From Muribaculaceae bacterium (GTDB lineage: Bacteria > Bacteroidota > Bacteroidia > Bacteroidales > Muribaculaceae): a stretch of 64,000 bases of DNA. The stretch is taken from the NCBI GenBank assembly GCA_022510385.1, contig JAFLTQ010000001.1:62001-126000 (forward strand), given 5' to 3'. The notes beneath the pieces were generated by a model. It was given only the letters and a program-made list of their open reading frames with translations. It searched no databases and was not told the origin of the DNA. Each line of letters starts with the position of its first letter. Position 1 is the stretch's first letter. Both the position numbers and the translations under genes were made by a program. Of this stretch, positions 42,593-51,392 are shown one piece after another.

Positions 42593-44143
42593 ATGATGAA
42601 TTATTCTTTTACAGGATATATGATTGCATCGGCAATTGTCTTGATCCTAAGCGTCATAGCTTATCTGTTATTGCTGGAAGGAAAAGTTCGTCCTTCCTAC
42701 AATAGATGGATCTTGCTTTCTATTTATCCTATTTCATTTCTGATTCCTCTTCTTATAGGGTTGTGGCCCGAATCTCAGGTTGATGCCGGAGTAGAAATAG
42801 GTACCCCGGAATTTGCAGGAGTTGTAGGGAATAATATTAATGGAGACTCTCAAAGGATGACCATTGAAATATATGATATACTCAAATGGATTTCCGGAAT
42901 CTATTTCATTGGACTCCTCTTAACAGCGCTCTTCAGTCTTATGACTATCGGACATCTCATTTTTCTTTTGATAAAATCAAAGAAAATGGCAATCGACGAT
43001 ATAGAAGTGTATGTACATACTAATGAAAAATTGTCTTCTTTCTCATGGTGTAATCAGATTTTTCTGTTTGAAGGTGCTCTAAATTCGGAATTGAAAGATT
43101 TACAAATGTTAGTTTCCCATGAAAAGACACATCTGGATAAGGGACACTGGATTGATCTTGGTTTTGCACAAATAGTACTGATTTTTCAATGGTTCAATCC
43201 CGCTGCCTGGTATATGAGGAGCGAATTACAGAGGATACATGAATATGAAGCAGATGAGTCAGTTTTGAAGACTGGCATACAGGAGAAAGATTATCAAATG
43301 CTTTTGATACAAAATATTTCAGGAAATCGGTATTCAGGCCTGACCGATGGATTGAATAATTGTTCACTTAAAAAACGAATCATTATGATGAAGAAAACAA
43401 AATTCAAGAAAGACTGGGTGACCCGTGGAATTGCAGTCTGTGGATTCGCGGTTCTCGGTGGATTGATTATCCATATCCCGGCTGTGGCATTCGTGTTGGA
43501 AGAGGGGAAACCGATGGTTAATTCTCCAACTTCTAAGGAAACAAATAATTTAAATTTCGCTCAGGAAGACCTTAATTCCGGGGAAAATAACGACACTGCT
43601 CCTCTTTATTATGTAAATGGTGAAAGAGTTAAAAAAGAAGACTTAGCTTCAGTTAATCCCGATAATATAAAGGGTATAGTTGTTGATAAATCGTCGGAAA
43701 ATCCTAAAGTTGAAATAACCACTAAAGAAGTAAAACAACCGGTTGAATATAATACAACTGAAAGTTATAATGACTCCGATAAAAAGAAAGGTGTTATAAA
43801 AAGTTATCCTGATGCTTATCTTGAAGTAGATAAGGTTGCTGAATATATAGGGGGACAATCCCAATTGCTTAAAGATCTCTCAGAAACAATGGTATATCCT
43901 GAAGAGGCAAAAGAGAAAGGAATTGAAGGGAGAGTTGTTGTTAGATTCCAGATTAATACTAATGGAACACTCAGCAATTGTGAAGTGGCCCATTCTCAGA
44001 ATGCCCTGTTGGATGATGCCGCTTTAAAAGCTGTGGAGGATCTACCCGGTAAATGGGAACCTGCAGAGGTGAACGGTAAACCGGTTGCTTCAATATTCAA
44101 CATGCCGGTGACATTCAAACTTCAATATCCACAAAAGAATTAA
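42593..44143 (+). CDS. BlaR1-like M56 metallopeptidase with C-terminal TonB domain
   Basis: 516 residues. Membrane helices at about 8-28, 38-58 and 100-125 precede the zinc protease site SHEKTHLDKGHW (HExxH near residue 176), with the third ligand probably in EYEADESV. Another helix (about 283-305) is followed by a periplasmic linker and a TonB C-terminal domain (YPEEAKEKGIEGRVVVRFQI, then EVNGKPVASIFNMPVTFKL). Classical BlaR1 ends in a penicillin-binding sensor; here it is replaced by TonB, as in a group of Bacteroidetes proteins. The sensor input may therefore be an outer-membrane transporter. A tandem ATG ATG marks the start. Confidence 0.88.
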   Translation: MMNYSFTGYMIASAIVLILSVIAYLLLLEGKVRPSYNRWILLSIYPISFLIPLLIGLWPESQVDAGVEIGTPEFAGVVGNNINGDSQRMTIEIYDILKWISGIYFIGLLLTALFSLMTIGHLIFLLIKSKKMAIDDIEVYVHTNEKLSSFSWCNQIFLFEGALNSELKDLQMLVSHEKTHLDKGHWIDLGFAQIVLIFQWFNPAAWYMRSELQRIHEYEADESVLKTGIQEKDYQMLLIQNISGNRYSGLTDGLNNCSLKKRIIMMKKTKFKKDWVTRGIAVCGFAVLGGLIIHIPAVAFVLEEGKPMVNSPTSKETNNLNFAQEDLNSGENNDTAPLYYVNGERVKKEDLASVNPDNIKGIVVDKSSENPKVEITTKEVKQPVEYNTTESYNDSDKKKGVIKSYPDAYLEVDKVAEYIGGQSQLLKDLSETMVYPEEAKEKGIEGRVVVRFQINTNGTLSNCEVAHSQNALLDDAALKAVEDLPGKWEPAEVNGKPVASIFNMPVTFKLQYPQKN

Positions 44144-44165
44144 ATTAATTTCTCATACTTAAAGT

Positions 44166-44204
44166 TTGCTTTGCCTCCTAAGTTAAGAGGCAAAGCAATT
44201 TTTT
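44166..44204. terminator. Strong bidirectional terminator
   Basis: TTGCTTTGCCTC (44166-44177) pairs perfectly with GAGGCAAAGCAA (44187-44198), a 12-bp stem with a 9-base loop, followed by TTTTTT on the plus strand. It separates the convergent BlaR-like and C10 peptidase genes. Confidence 0.92.
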
Positions 44205-44210
44205 ACTCTT

Positions 44211-46628
44211 TTAGAGAGCAACTTTCTTACCATTAATAATGTATAATCCGTGAGGCAGACTTTCAATTTCTGAAAGAGATCCCGTCGTCAGTACCTTATA
44301 CCCCGAGATTGAATAGACTTCGTATAAAGCATCGGCTTCAATTGAATCCACCGACCCCGGATTTATATTGAATCGCAGTGATATCGGTTCGGCAAATTCC
44401 CCGGCCTGACTCCATATCCGCAACTTATAAATCTTGCCCGGTTCAGCTTCAGGCAACGACATCTCCATGGTCCAGCTCTCTTCCTCTCCTGCCGCCAAGT
44501 CCGGAACGGCATCAAAATGTTTGTGCATCAGGGTATAATATTTGCCGTCAGAAAGGGGTGCCTCAATTCCTAAATTTATAGTGCTTGTAAAGTAACCTTC
44601 CAACACTTTGACTGTAATTTGTGCCTCAAAATCAGTGGAATCCACCACATAGACATCGCCATCCTTCTGAGCACCTATAATGCTCAAAGTCCCTTCTACT
44701 TTCAAATCATCCGGCTCAGGATAAACCATAACAGTCTCCTCAATTCCCGAAACATAGGAGCCCTCCCAATTGTCATAAAGTTTCACGGTGAATTCTGTCG
44801 CTTCCGTAATATCAGTTGCTCCGTTCTCTTTATACCACTGCAAGGCACTCCAATCTATTGTCTCGCTCGAACCGGCATCTATATTCACGCTGTAATTTTC
44901 TGTTTTATATGATTCTGTACCTGATTTATCAAAAAATACCGCACTGTAATTTCTTGTCAAGGCCACATCTCCGGCGTTTGTGAATGTGGAACTCAATTTC
45001 AAGGGTAAATTTTGATATATCTTTTCATTTGTAATCCGGAAGTCAGTCACTTCTAATTTCCCCTGAGTGTAATTTGTCACTTTATATTCGTTACCATCTT
45101 TCACTATGTTTACAGTATTGGAATTCCCGGGCATTGCCTCAACAGGCTGCCATCCGCTACTTTTAGAACTCTCAACAATCGCAGAAAGGGTTATTTCATA
45201 AGTGTCGCCATCTGTTAACGACAATCTTGATAAATCAATTTTCGGATCAAGATCGCTTAATTTCCACGAATGTCCTCGTTCCACTCCTGTGAAAACAGGC
45301 TTTAATTCAATATATTGTGCTTGTTGAGATCCATCTGACTGATTTATTACACTCAACCCTATTATCACGTCTACTGTGAGAGGATCAACATATTGAAGTT
45401 CATTTCCTCCATCTTCAAGCGCCAAACTAAGTGTTTCTCCATTAACCTTTCCAACAAGTGTGCCGGACTGAAGCAATTCATGGTTAAACAAACCATTGTT
45501 CTTCGAATCTATTCCCAAAATCACTTGCTGGCCCAAGTTAAAGCCGCCTGCTGCACCGCCGATTCCAAACTCATCGGCATTGAGTGCATCAAGAAGATAA
45601 TAACCGTCAGACATTCCTCCCCATCCCCAGTTAATATGGAAATAACCGTTGCCATCATATCCATCGCAAACGAAAGAATGGCCTCCATCCAGTGCCGATC
45701 CGTCGTAGATTACCGGCCCGCACTCACTTAAGTTCTTATATATCATAGCCATCCAGTCAGAATAGGTGTAATAATGTCTTGATCTTACAACCATATCTTC
45801 GTTATAACCGAAATAATTTATAAGAGCCGGCGCTATGGCGCTTCCGCTTGCTCCGGATTCTCCCTCACCATAATTCATGTGCACTCCATATCCACATGCT
45901 TTCATCAAATATGAAACTGCATCTGCTTCCTCTGTGGTGTAACTTCCCGGCAAATAAGTTGGCAACATCTCATCCCACTGAAATGGTTCGGCTCCAAAAT
46001 TCATGGAATATTCTCCACTCCCCGGATGTTGGTATTCTACACTCCCTTTCCCCACTTCCGGATACTTGAAATAATACATCACCTGAGCCATAGCTGTAGC
46101 CACACACCCCGTGACGCTCTTATTCTCTTTACCATCAGAAGTAATTTCATAACAATAGAGATTATAGGGATCTCCTTGATTCCATTTTGCTGTCACCAAC
46201 GGCGCTATAGGTGCCCAATCGGGAACTGATACGCGAGTTAAGGTCGATTCTGCCGACACTCCCGAATTTCTCGCTGCCTCTATTTGACGGCTATATTCTT
46301 GTAGCCAATATTTCAGTTGTGACGGCATTTTGTCAGGATCAAAGTTATCATTATCAGAATATCCTAACAGTGGAGTCGCGTTGTCGTCAGCACTTACCAC
46401 CATAAATCCTTTGCCCTCTTCTCTGTTAAAAATATAAAGAGTGGGCTCATCTACACTGCTTGACAAGGTGAAACGTAATTTATAAGATGAATTCCCTCCT
46501 CTTGTCGAGACTCCCGTTCCTTTTAAATCCAGCCGGCTTAAAGCCTCTTCAGGGGTTAATACATTTGCATAGGTTCCAATAAAAGGGAACGAAAGGGTCA
46601 CGAGAGTTAGCAGATGTTTGATTTTCAT
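44211..46628 (-). CDS. Secreted C10-family (streptopain-like) cysteine protease
   Basis: 805 residues. After a signal peptide (to about residue 21) comes an inhibitory propeptide (SpeB-type, TPEEALSRLDLKGTG to about 140). The catalytic domain follows, with VTGCVATAMAQVMYYFKYP (Cys near 173) and GGHSFVCDGYDGNGYFHINW (His near 317), the latter including Trp of GWGG. Residues about 370-730 are Ig-like beta domains. The C-terminus (YEVYSISGYKVLTTGSLSEI, ending LYIINGKKVAL) looks like a sorting tail. Such proteases in gut Bacteroidales digest host or dietary protein. It is monocistronic between terminators. Confidence 0.88.
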   Translation of the reverse strand: MKIKHLLTLVTLSFPFIGTYANVLTPEEALSRLDLKGTGVSTRGGNSSYKLRFTLSSSVDEPTLYIFNREEGKGFMVVSADDNATPLLGYSDNDNFDPDKMPSQLKYWLQEYSRQIEAARNSGVSAESTLTRVSVPDWAPIAPLVTAKWNQGDPYNLYCYEITSDGKENKSVTGCVATAMAQVMYYFKYPEVGKGSVEYQHPGSGEYSMNFGAEPFQWDEMLPTYLPGSYTTEEADAVSYLMKACGYGVHMNYGEGESGASGSAIAPALINYFGYNEDMVVRSRHYYTYSDWMAMIYKNLSECGPVIYDGSALDGGHSFVCDGYDGNGYFHINWGWGGMSDGYYLLDALNADEFGIGGAAGGFNLGQQVILGIDSKNNGLFNHELLQSGTLVGKVNGETLSLALEDGGNELQYVDPLTVDVIIGLSVINQSDGSQQAQYIELKPVFTGVERGHSWKLSDLDPKIDLSRLSLTDGDTYEITLSAIVESSKSSGWQPVEAMPGNSNTVNIVKDGNEYKVTNYTQGKLEVTDFRITNEKIYQNLPLKLSSTFTNAGDVALTRNYSAVFFDKSGTESYKTENYSVNIDAGSSETIDWSALQWYKENGATDITEATEFTVKLYDNWEGSYVSGIEETVMVYPEPDDLKVEGTLSIIGAQKDGDVYVVDSTDFEAQITVKVLEGYFTSTINLGIEAPLSDGKYYTLMHKHFDAVPDLAAGEEESWTMEMSLPEAEPGKIYKLRIWSQAGEFAEPISLRFNINPGSVDSIEADALYEVYSISGYKVLTTGSLSEIESLPHGLYIINGKKVAL

Positions 46629-46856
46629 ATGATTTATGTATTTTTAATGGAGTGTATAAACAATTAACAAGAATGATAATCATTTGGTTGAAAAGGAATT
46701 CAAAATCTCTCATTTAATCTCTCAATTAAATGAACCATTATTAAATCAAGAAAGGTTTTCTAACCTACTTATGAAAAAATGCCACCTAAAAAAGACTTTT
46801 AACAGAAATTTATTGTTAAATAGTGTTAAATCAAAGATTTTTTATGCTATAGAGCA

Positions 46857-46958
46857 TTGTTTCTTAAATTTATTTTATAATTTTGCATTGAGTTTTTCAT
46901 GGTATTAGATTTTAAGGTTAATTGAAGATTGGTTGTCGGGAGACACCCAATTTTTTTT
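46857..46958 (+). ncRNA. Small-RNA candidate bounded by a promoter and an intrinsic terminator
   Basis: TTG (46857-46859) and TAATTTTG (46878-46885) form a Bacteroidetes-type promoter with an 18-base spacer. About 40 bases on, ATTGGTTGT (46928-46936) pairs with ACACCCAAT (46943-46951) with one mismatch and runs straight into eight Ts. The predicted transcript is only about 65 bases (46892-46958). It contains an 8-codon frame (ATG at 46899, TGA at 46923), so a leader peptide or decoy ORF is an alternative. There is no gene on the plus strand for this terminator to serve. Confidence 0.35.
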
Positions 46959-46983
46959 ATGAAGCAAAATACTTATGCAACAA

Positions 46984-47012
46984 AAAAAGACAGCCTTATG
47001 AGCTGCCTTTTT
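46984..47012 (-). terminator. Terminator of gltX
   Basis: On the minus strand a stem of about 11 bp (plus coordinates 46984-46994 with 47002-47012, including one G-U pair) is followed by a run of Ts. It lies 25 bases after the gltX stop. Confidence 0.85.
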
Positions 47013-47036
47013 ATTTTTGATTCTCTCTAATCTTTT

Positions 47037-48560
47037 TTACTCCGGTTTTATCTTTTCGATAGCACGCCTGATGCGGGTTATAACCTCCTCTTTCGGCATT
47101 AATTCCGTGATATCAAACATATGGGGACCTCTGCAAGCTCCCACTACCGCCAATCTGAAAGCATTCATCACATTGCCAAGATGATATCCCTTTTCTGTAA
47201 TCCAGTCGATCACTATCTTTTCGGCATTTGCAGAGGTCATGTCGTCAATCCCCTCCAAAACGCCTATCAATTCTTCCATGATTCGTGGAGTATCCTCGCT
47301 CCATCTTTTCTTCACATCTTTTTCCGCATAAGTCTCCGGAGCCTTAAAGAAGAAGTCTGCCTGAGTCCACAAGTCGGGCAACAAGTCTGCTCGTCCTTTC
47401 ACAAGACCTATCACTTTCTCTACATAAACAGGATCTGCATCTGTCACTCCATGCTCCAGTAGTATCGAATGGAACAGCAATGCCAATCTCACATTGTCTG
47501 CCTTCCCTATATATTCATGATTGAACCATATCCCCTTCTTGTAGTCGAATTTTGCTCCCGATTTTGAGCAATGTTCAAACGAAAACTTATCTATTATTTC
47601 TTCTATAGACATCATCTCCGAATCATCACCCGGATTCCACCCTAACAGAGCAAGGAAATTGACAACTGCCTCAGGCAAATAACCCTTCTCCCTATAGCCG
47701 GAAGAAATCTCTCCCGATGTGGGGTCTTTCCATTCAAGAAGGAAAACGGGGAAGCCCAACTTATCACCGTCTCGTTTCGACAACTTACCATTCCCCACCG
47801 GTTTCAGGAGCAACGGAAGATGCACAAACTGAGGCATTGTATCTTGCCAGCCGAAAGCCTCATAGAGCAACACATGCAAGGGAGCTGACGGAAGCCACTC
47901 CTCTCCCCTTATCACATGGGTGATCTCCATAAGATGATCATCAACTATATTGGCGAGGTGGTAGGTGGGAAGATGGTCGGCACTCTTATAGAGAACCTTG
48001 TCATCCAAAATATTACTATTTATTGTAACCTTACCTCTTATCAGGTCGTTTACCTCTACATCCCGATCAGGCTCAACCTTGAATCTCACCACATATTGTT
48101 CACCCTCGCGGATTAATCTTTCAACTTCCTCTTTGGGCATTGTCAAAGAATTCCTCATTTGACTCCGTGTCTTTGAGTCATATTGAAAATTAGGAACCTC
48201 CTGACGTGCCTTTTCCAATTCTTCAGGGGTATCAAATGCTATATATGCCTTGTCGTTCACTAACAATTGATCGACATATTCTTTATAGATTTTTTTACGT
48301 TCACTTTGGCGATATGGCCCATATTTTCCACCTTCGACGATTCCTTCATCAAAAGAGATGCCTATCCAGTTGAGAGCATCTATAATATACTCTTCGGCAC
48401 CCGGCACATAACGCTTGCTGTCAGTATCCTCTATTCTCAGAATCATATCCCCGCCATTCTTCTTGGCGAAGATATAGTTATATAGAGCTGTCCTGACTCC
48501 TCCTATATGAAGTGGTCCGGTAGGTGACGGTGCAAATCTTACTCTTACTTTTCTTTCCAT
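47037..48560 (-). CDS. gltX: Glutamate--tRNA ligase
   Basis: 507 residues, class I synthetase. The HIGH-type motif [20 protein letters not shown] is at about 8-27 and the KMSKS-type motif [10 protein letters not shown] at about 260. The Rossmann core, stem-contact and C-terminal anticodon-binding helical domains are all present. [20 protein letters not shown] is a typical core segment. It charges tRNA-Glu (and perhaps tRNA-Gln, depending on whether GatCAB or GlnRS is present elsewhere). It lies 35 bases after the DUF3256 gene, so it may be in the helicase transcript. Confidence 0.97.
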   Translation of the reverse strand: MERKVRVRFAPSPTGPLHIGGVRTALYNYIFAKKNGGDMILRIEDTDSKRYVPGAEEYIIDALNWIGISFDEGIVEGGKYGPYRQSERKKIYKEYVDQLLVNDKAYIAFDTPEELEKARQEVPNFQYDSKTRSQMRNSLTMPKEEVERLIREGEQYVVRFKVEPDRDVEVNDLIRGKVTINSNILDDKVLYKSADHLPTYHLANIVDDHLMEITHVIRGEEWLPSAPLHVLLYEAFGWQDTMPQFVHLPLLLKPVGNGKLSKRDGDKLGFPVFLLEWKDPTSGEISSGYREKGYLPEAVVNFLALLGWNPGDDSEMMSIEEIIDKFSFEHCSKSGAKFDYKKGIWFNHEYIGKADNVRLALLFHSILLEHGVTDADPVYVEKVIGLVKGRADLLPDLWTQADFFFKAPETYAEKDVKKRWSEDTPRIMEELIGVLEGIDDMTSANAEKIVIDWITEKGYHLGNVMNAFRLAVVGACRGPHMFDITELMPKEEVITRIRRAIEKIKPE

Positions 48561-48595
48561 GACTTTCCTTTATATCTTTTTTCTTTAAATTCTTT

Positions 48596-49342
48596 CTACT
48601 TCCTATATTTCCCTTTTTTCCACTCTAAAACGACAGCCGGCTTTACAAATAGTTTGGCGATGTTCCAATCATCCTGATTTATATATTTTTCCACTGTCAG
48701 CCGCGCCTCTAAGTTATCATTATCAGGATTAGCAGTGAAAGCTATGGTCGGGAAGGGTATCATCTCTTCAATTTCCTTCATCTTTGTTGCCGACCCTTTT
48801 GGAATCTCAAAAAAGTCCTTCAATTGCGGCATCCCCAGATATTTTTCTGTCGGGAGTTCTTTCAAATTCTCATCATAGAATTTCACCTGACTATCCTCCG
48901 CCTGTTCGCTATCTCCCACAGTATAGATTGTCATGACAATCTTATCCTTTTTCAAGGGAAGAAGCTTTATTTCCAAAGAGCTCACAGATGTGACATGCAC
49001 TTTGAGGTAATTAGGAGTGACACTCTCAAGCCATGACAAACCTTCCATGGCATTTGAAGCCTTATAAACACTGTCTACATCCCAATAATCAAGCATATCC
49101 AGACGAGTGGAAAGAGGCAAAATTTCAATCGCTGATGATTCAATTTTTTCAAATATCTTTCGAGCTGTCAATGCCTCACCGGCTACTTCACCCGAATTAG
49201 CCGATTCATCCGAATCCCGGGTATTTTTATTGGCATAACTCGATGCCGGATTTAACAGGGCAAAGGCCGACACCATAAAAAGTGCCGACCCAAACGCTGC
49301 TTTTTTTATTTTTCTATCTTTTTTTCTTATAAAAAATCTCAT
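48596..49342 (-). CDS. DUF3256-family exported protein
   Basis: About 248 residues from the ATG at 49340-49342 (MRFFIRKKDRKIKKAAFGSA). The N-terminus is a signal peptide with a long basic n-region, ending SSYA near residue 37. The mature part (TARKIFEKIESSAIEILPLS, YLKVHVTSVSSLEIKLLPLK, TVEKYINQDDWNIAKLFVKP) fits DUF3256, a Bacteroidetes family without known function. A longer in-frame reading exists upstream but lies inside the helicase tail and has no ATG near its beginning. The start overlaps the helicase gene by 29 bases in another frame, so the two are translationally close. Confidence 0.75.
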   Translation of the reverse strand: MRFFIRKKDRKIKKAAFGSALFMVSAFALLNPASSYANKNTRDSDESANSGEVAGEALTARKIFEKIESSAIEILPLSTRLDMLDYWDVDSVYKASNAMEGLSWLESVTPNYLKVHVTSVSSLEIKLLPLKKDKIVMTIYTVGDSEQAEDSQVKFYDENLKELPTEKYLGMPQLKDFFEIPKGSATKMKEIEEMIPFPTIAFTANPDNDNLEARLTVEKYINQDDWNIAKLFVKPAVVLEWKKGKYRK

Positions 49343-51218
49343 AGTTGGAAGTTCCTTTACCTTTTTTTGATTGTGTGTTTGTGCCGGTAGGTTTCCCTTT
49401 TTTCTTACTTTCTCCTCTTGACTTAGAGGCTCCTTTCTCTTTCCCTTCTCCCTTTTTTCTCTTCCCGCTTTCCCGATTTGCAAAATCAAGTTCACCGGCT
49501 TTCGCGGGTTTTAATTTTGTGCCAAAGAAGTCAACATTCTTCAGTGCACTGATCACTCTATGAGCATCACCTTTCTTTACGTCAAACAACGTATAGTCTG
49601 GCATAAGGTCTATCCTTCCTATCTCAGGCTTGTTCCCTGTAGTATTCCGGTTGATAATTTCCATCAGATTCCCCGGGAAAAATCCTTGAGCTTTCCCTAC
49701 GTTCAGTGCTAACCTTTCAAAACCGGGTTCAGCCTCTATCCTTTCCTTATTCCTGCGCTCACGTCGACGGTCGCGTGAATTCTTTTCTTTCTTTTCATGC
49801 TGTTCGGGAGCATTCAGGTCTATGTCAGGCATATTCCGGTAATAATTCAACAAACGGTTGAATTCCAATGACAAGACTCTCTTTAGCAGATCCTCTTCAG
49901 TGAGCCATTCCAGTTTCTTTCTCACTCCGGGAATAAACCTGGAAATAGATTCTTCATCAACTTGCACCCTTTCAATCCTGTCAGCAAGATTATAAAGTTG
50001 TTTCTCTATAATATGTTCAGGCGTCGGCACTTTCTTATATTCGAAAGTCTTGCCTATCTTCTTTTCAATCTCCTTTAGCTTGCTCCTTTCTCTTGAATGG
50101 ATTATTGCTATAGAGACGCCGGTTTTATTGGCTCTTCCGGTTCTTCCCGAGCGATGAGTGTAGACCGCAGTATCTTCCGGCAGACCATAATTTATTACGT
50201 GAGTGAGATCATCAACATCAAGACCCCGTGCAGCAACATCTGTTGCCACCAGCAACTGGGTGACATGGTCACGGAATTTCTTCATTGCAAGGTCACGTTG
50301 AGCCTGCGAAAGATCTCCGTGCAGACAGTCGGCATTATAGCCGTCGGCTATCAATTTATCTGCTATTTCCTGGGTTTCCTTCTTTGTGCGGCAGAATATC
50401 AAACCGTAAATATCCGGGCTATTATCAACTATACGCTTAAGGGCCAGATATTTATCATGAGCTTTAACCATGTAATAGAGATGCCTGACGTTCTTAGCGC
50501 CTTCATTTCGGTTGCCGACCACAAATTCAACCGGATTTTTCATAAACTGTTTGGCGATATCTGCTATCTCTTTAGGCATGGTAGCTGAAAACATCAGCAT
50601 CTTTCGATCATCCGGAACATGAGCCAAAATCTCTTTGATATCATCGAGAAATCCCATGTTCAACATCTCGTCTGCCTCATCGAGAATCACCGTATGGACG
50701 CTACCTAACTTCACCTCTCCTCTTTTTATAAGGTCTATCAGACGTCCCGGAGTGGCTACAATCACCTGCACTCCTTTCCTAAGAGCCTTTATCTGGGAAT
50801 CGATGCTCGAACCGCCATACACCGGCAATATCTTAAGGCCATCTATATATTTGGAAAAGTCGGCAAGATCCCCGGCTATTTGTAAACATAATTCACGGGT
50901 CGGGGCTATTATCAATGCCTGTGCCTCTTGTTTGGACACATTTATTCGTTGAAGCACCGGAAGCCCGAAAGCTGCAGTTTTGCCCGTCCCGGTCTGTGCC
51001 AACCCGACAACATCCCCCTCAGCCGAGAGAAGATGAGGTATGACCTTTGCCTGTATGGGCATCGGAGAATCAAAGCCTAACTCTTCAATAGCTTTGACAA
51101 GCAACGGAGAAACTCCCATCTCCGCAAAAGAAAGGTTTGTCGCTTCTTGATTATCTCTCTCAGGTTTTATCTCATTCTCTATTCCTGACGAGGGATTGAT
51201 ATCTCTGTTTTCTTCCAT
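49314..51218 (-). CDS. DEAD-box RNA helicase with DbpA-type RNA-binding domain and basic tail
   Basis: 634 residues from the ATG giving MEENRDINPS; a TTG 54 bases further upstream would run through the leader hairpin. Helicase motifs: MPIQAKVIPHLL (Q motif), AQTGTGKTAA (near 77), VATPGRLIDL, LDEADEML (near 181), SATMP, LVATDVAARGLDV and HRSGRTGRA. A DbpA-like RNA-binding domain (LALNVGKAQGFFPGNLMEII, then FDVKKGDAHRVISALK) follows, with a long Lys/Gly/Ser-rich tail. CsdA/DeaD-type helicases help ribosome assembly and mRNA decay in the cold. The gene shares its last 29 bases with the start of DUF3256. Confidence 0.93.
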   Translation of the reverse strand: MEENRDINPSSGIENEIKPERDNQEATNLSFAEMGVSPLLVKAIEELGFDSPMPIQAKVIPHLLSAEGDVVGLAQTGTGKTAAFGLPVLQRINVSKQEAQALIIAPTRELCLQIAGDLADFSKYIDGLKILPVYGGSSIDSQIKALRKGVQVIVATPGRLIDLIKRGEVKLGSVHTVILDEADEMLNMGFLDDIKEILAHVPDDRKMLMFSATMPKEIADIAKQFMKNPVEFVVGNRNEGAKNVRHLYYMVKAHDKYLALKRIVDNSPDIYGLIFCRTKKETQEIADKLIADGYNADCLHGDLSQAQRDLAMKKFRDHVTQLLVATDVAARGLDVDDLTHVINYGLPEDTAVYTHRSGRTGRANKTGVSIAIIHSRERSKLKEIEKKIGKTFEYKKVPTPEHIIEKQLYNLADRIERVQVDEESISRFIPGVRKKLEWLTEEDLLKRVLSLEFNRLLNYYRNMPDIDLNAPEQHEKKEKNSRDRRRERRNKERIEAEPGFERLALNVGKAQGFFPGNLMEIINRNTTGNKPEIGRIDLMPDYTLFDVKKGDAHRVISALKNVDFFGTKLKPAKAGELDFANRESGKRKKGEGKEKGASKSRGESKKKGKPTGTNTQSKKGKGTSNYEIFYKKKR

Positions 51219-51230
51219 AATTCTATCTGT

Positions 51231-51257
51231 TGTTTCAGTATTTATAACACTGAAACA
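51231..51257. promoter_or_regulatory. Perfect hairpin in the helicase leader
   Basis: TGTTTCAGT (51231-51239) pairs with ACTGAAACA (51249-51257), a 9-bp stem and 9-base loop, ending 12 bases before the helicase ATG. This stem could be melted by temperature or by the helicase itself. Confidence 0.5.
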
Positions 51258-51392
51258 GCCAATTTTCCTCAATTATACGCAAAAAAAATTAAAATTTTGC
51301 AGATTTCAAATTAAATCTAAAGATTAAAATAAAAGTATCCCCCTCAAAATCATAAAATTTATTACCTTTGAAGATAAATAATAATTATTCAG

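Larger units (their letters stand above)
46629..47036. other. 408-base AT-rich intergenic region
   Basis: The first 200 bases upstream of the C10 protease are very AT-rich, and I see no exact Bacteroidetes promoter pointing left. A 74-codon plus-strand frame at 46684-46908 has no recognisable features. The right part holds a promoter-terminator pair that may encode a small RNA (46857-46958) and the gltX terminator (46984-47012). Confidence 0.6.

Noticed and set aside
46684-46908. A 74-codon plus-strand frame
   Set aside because: It has low-complexity, AT-driven composition, no promoter at the right distance and no family signature.
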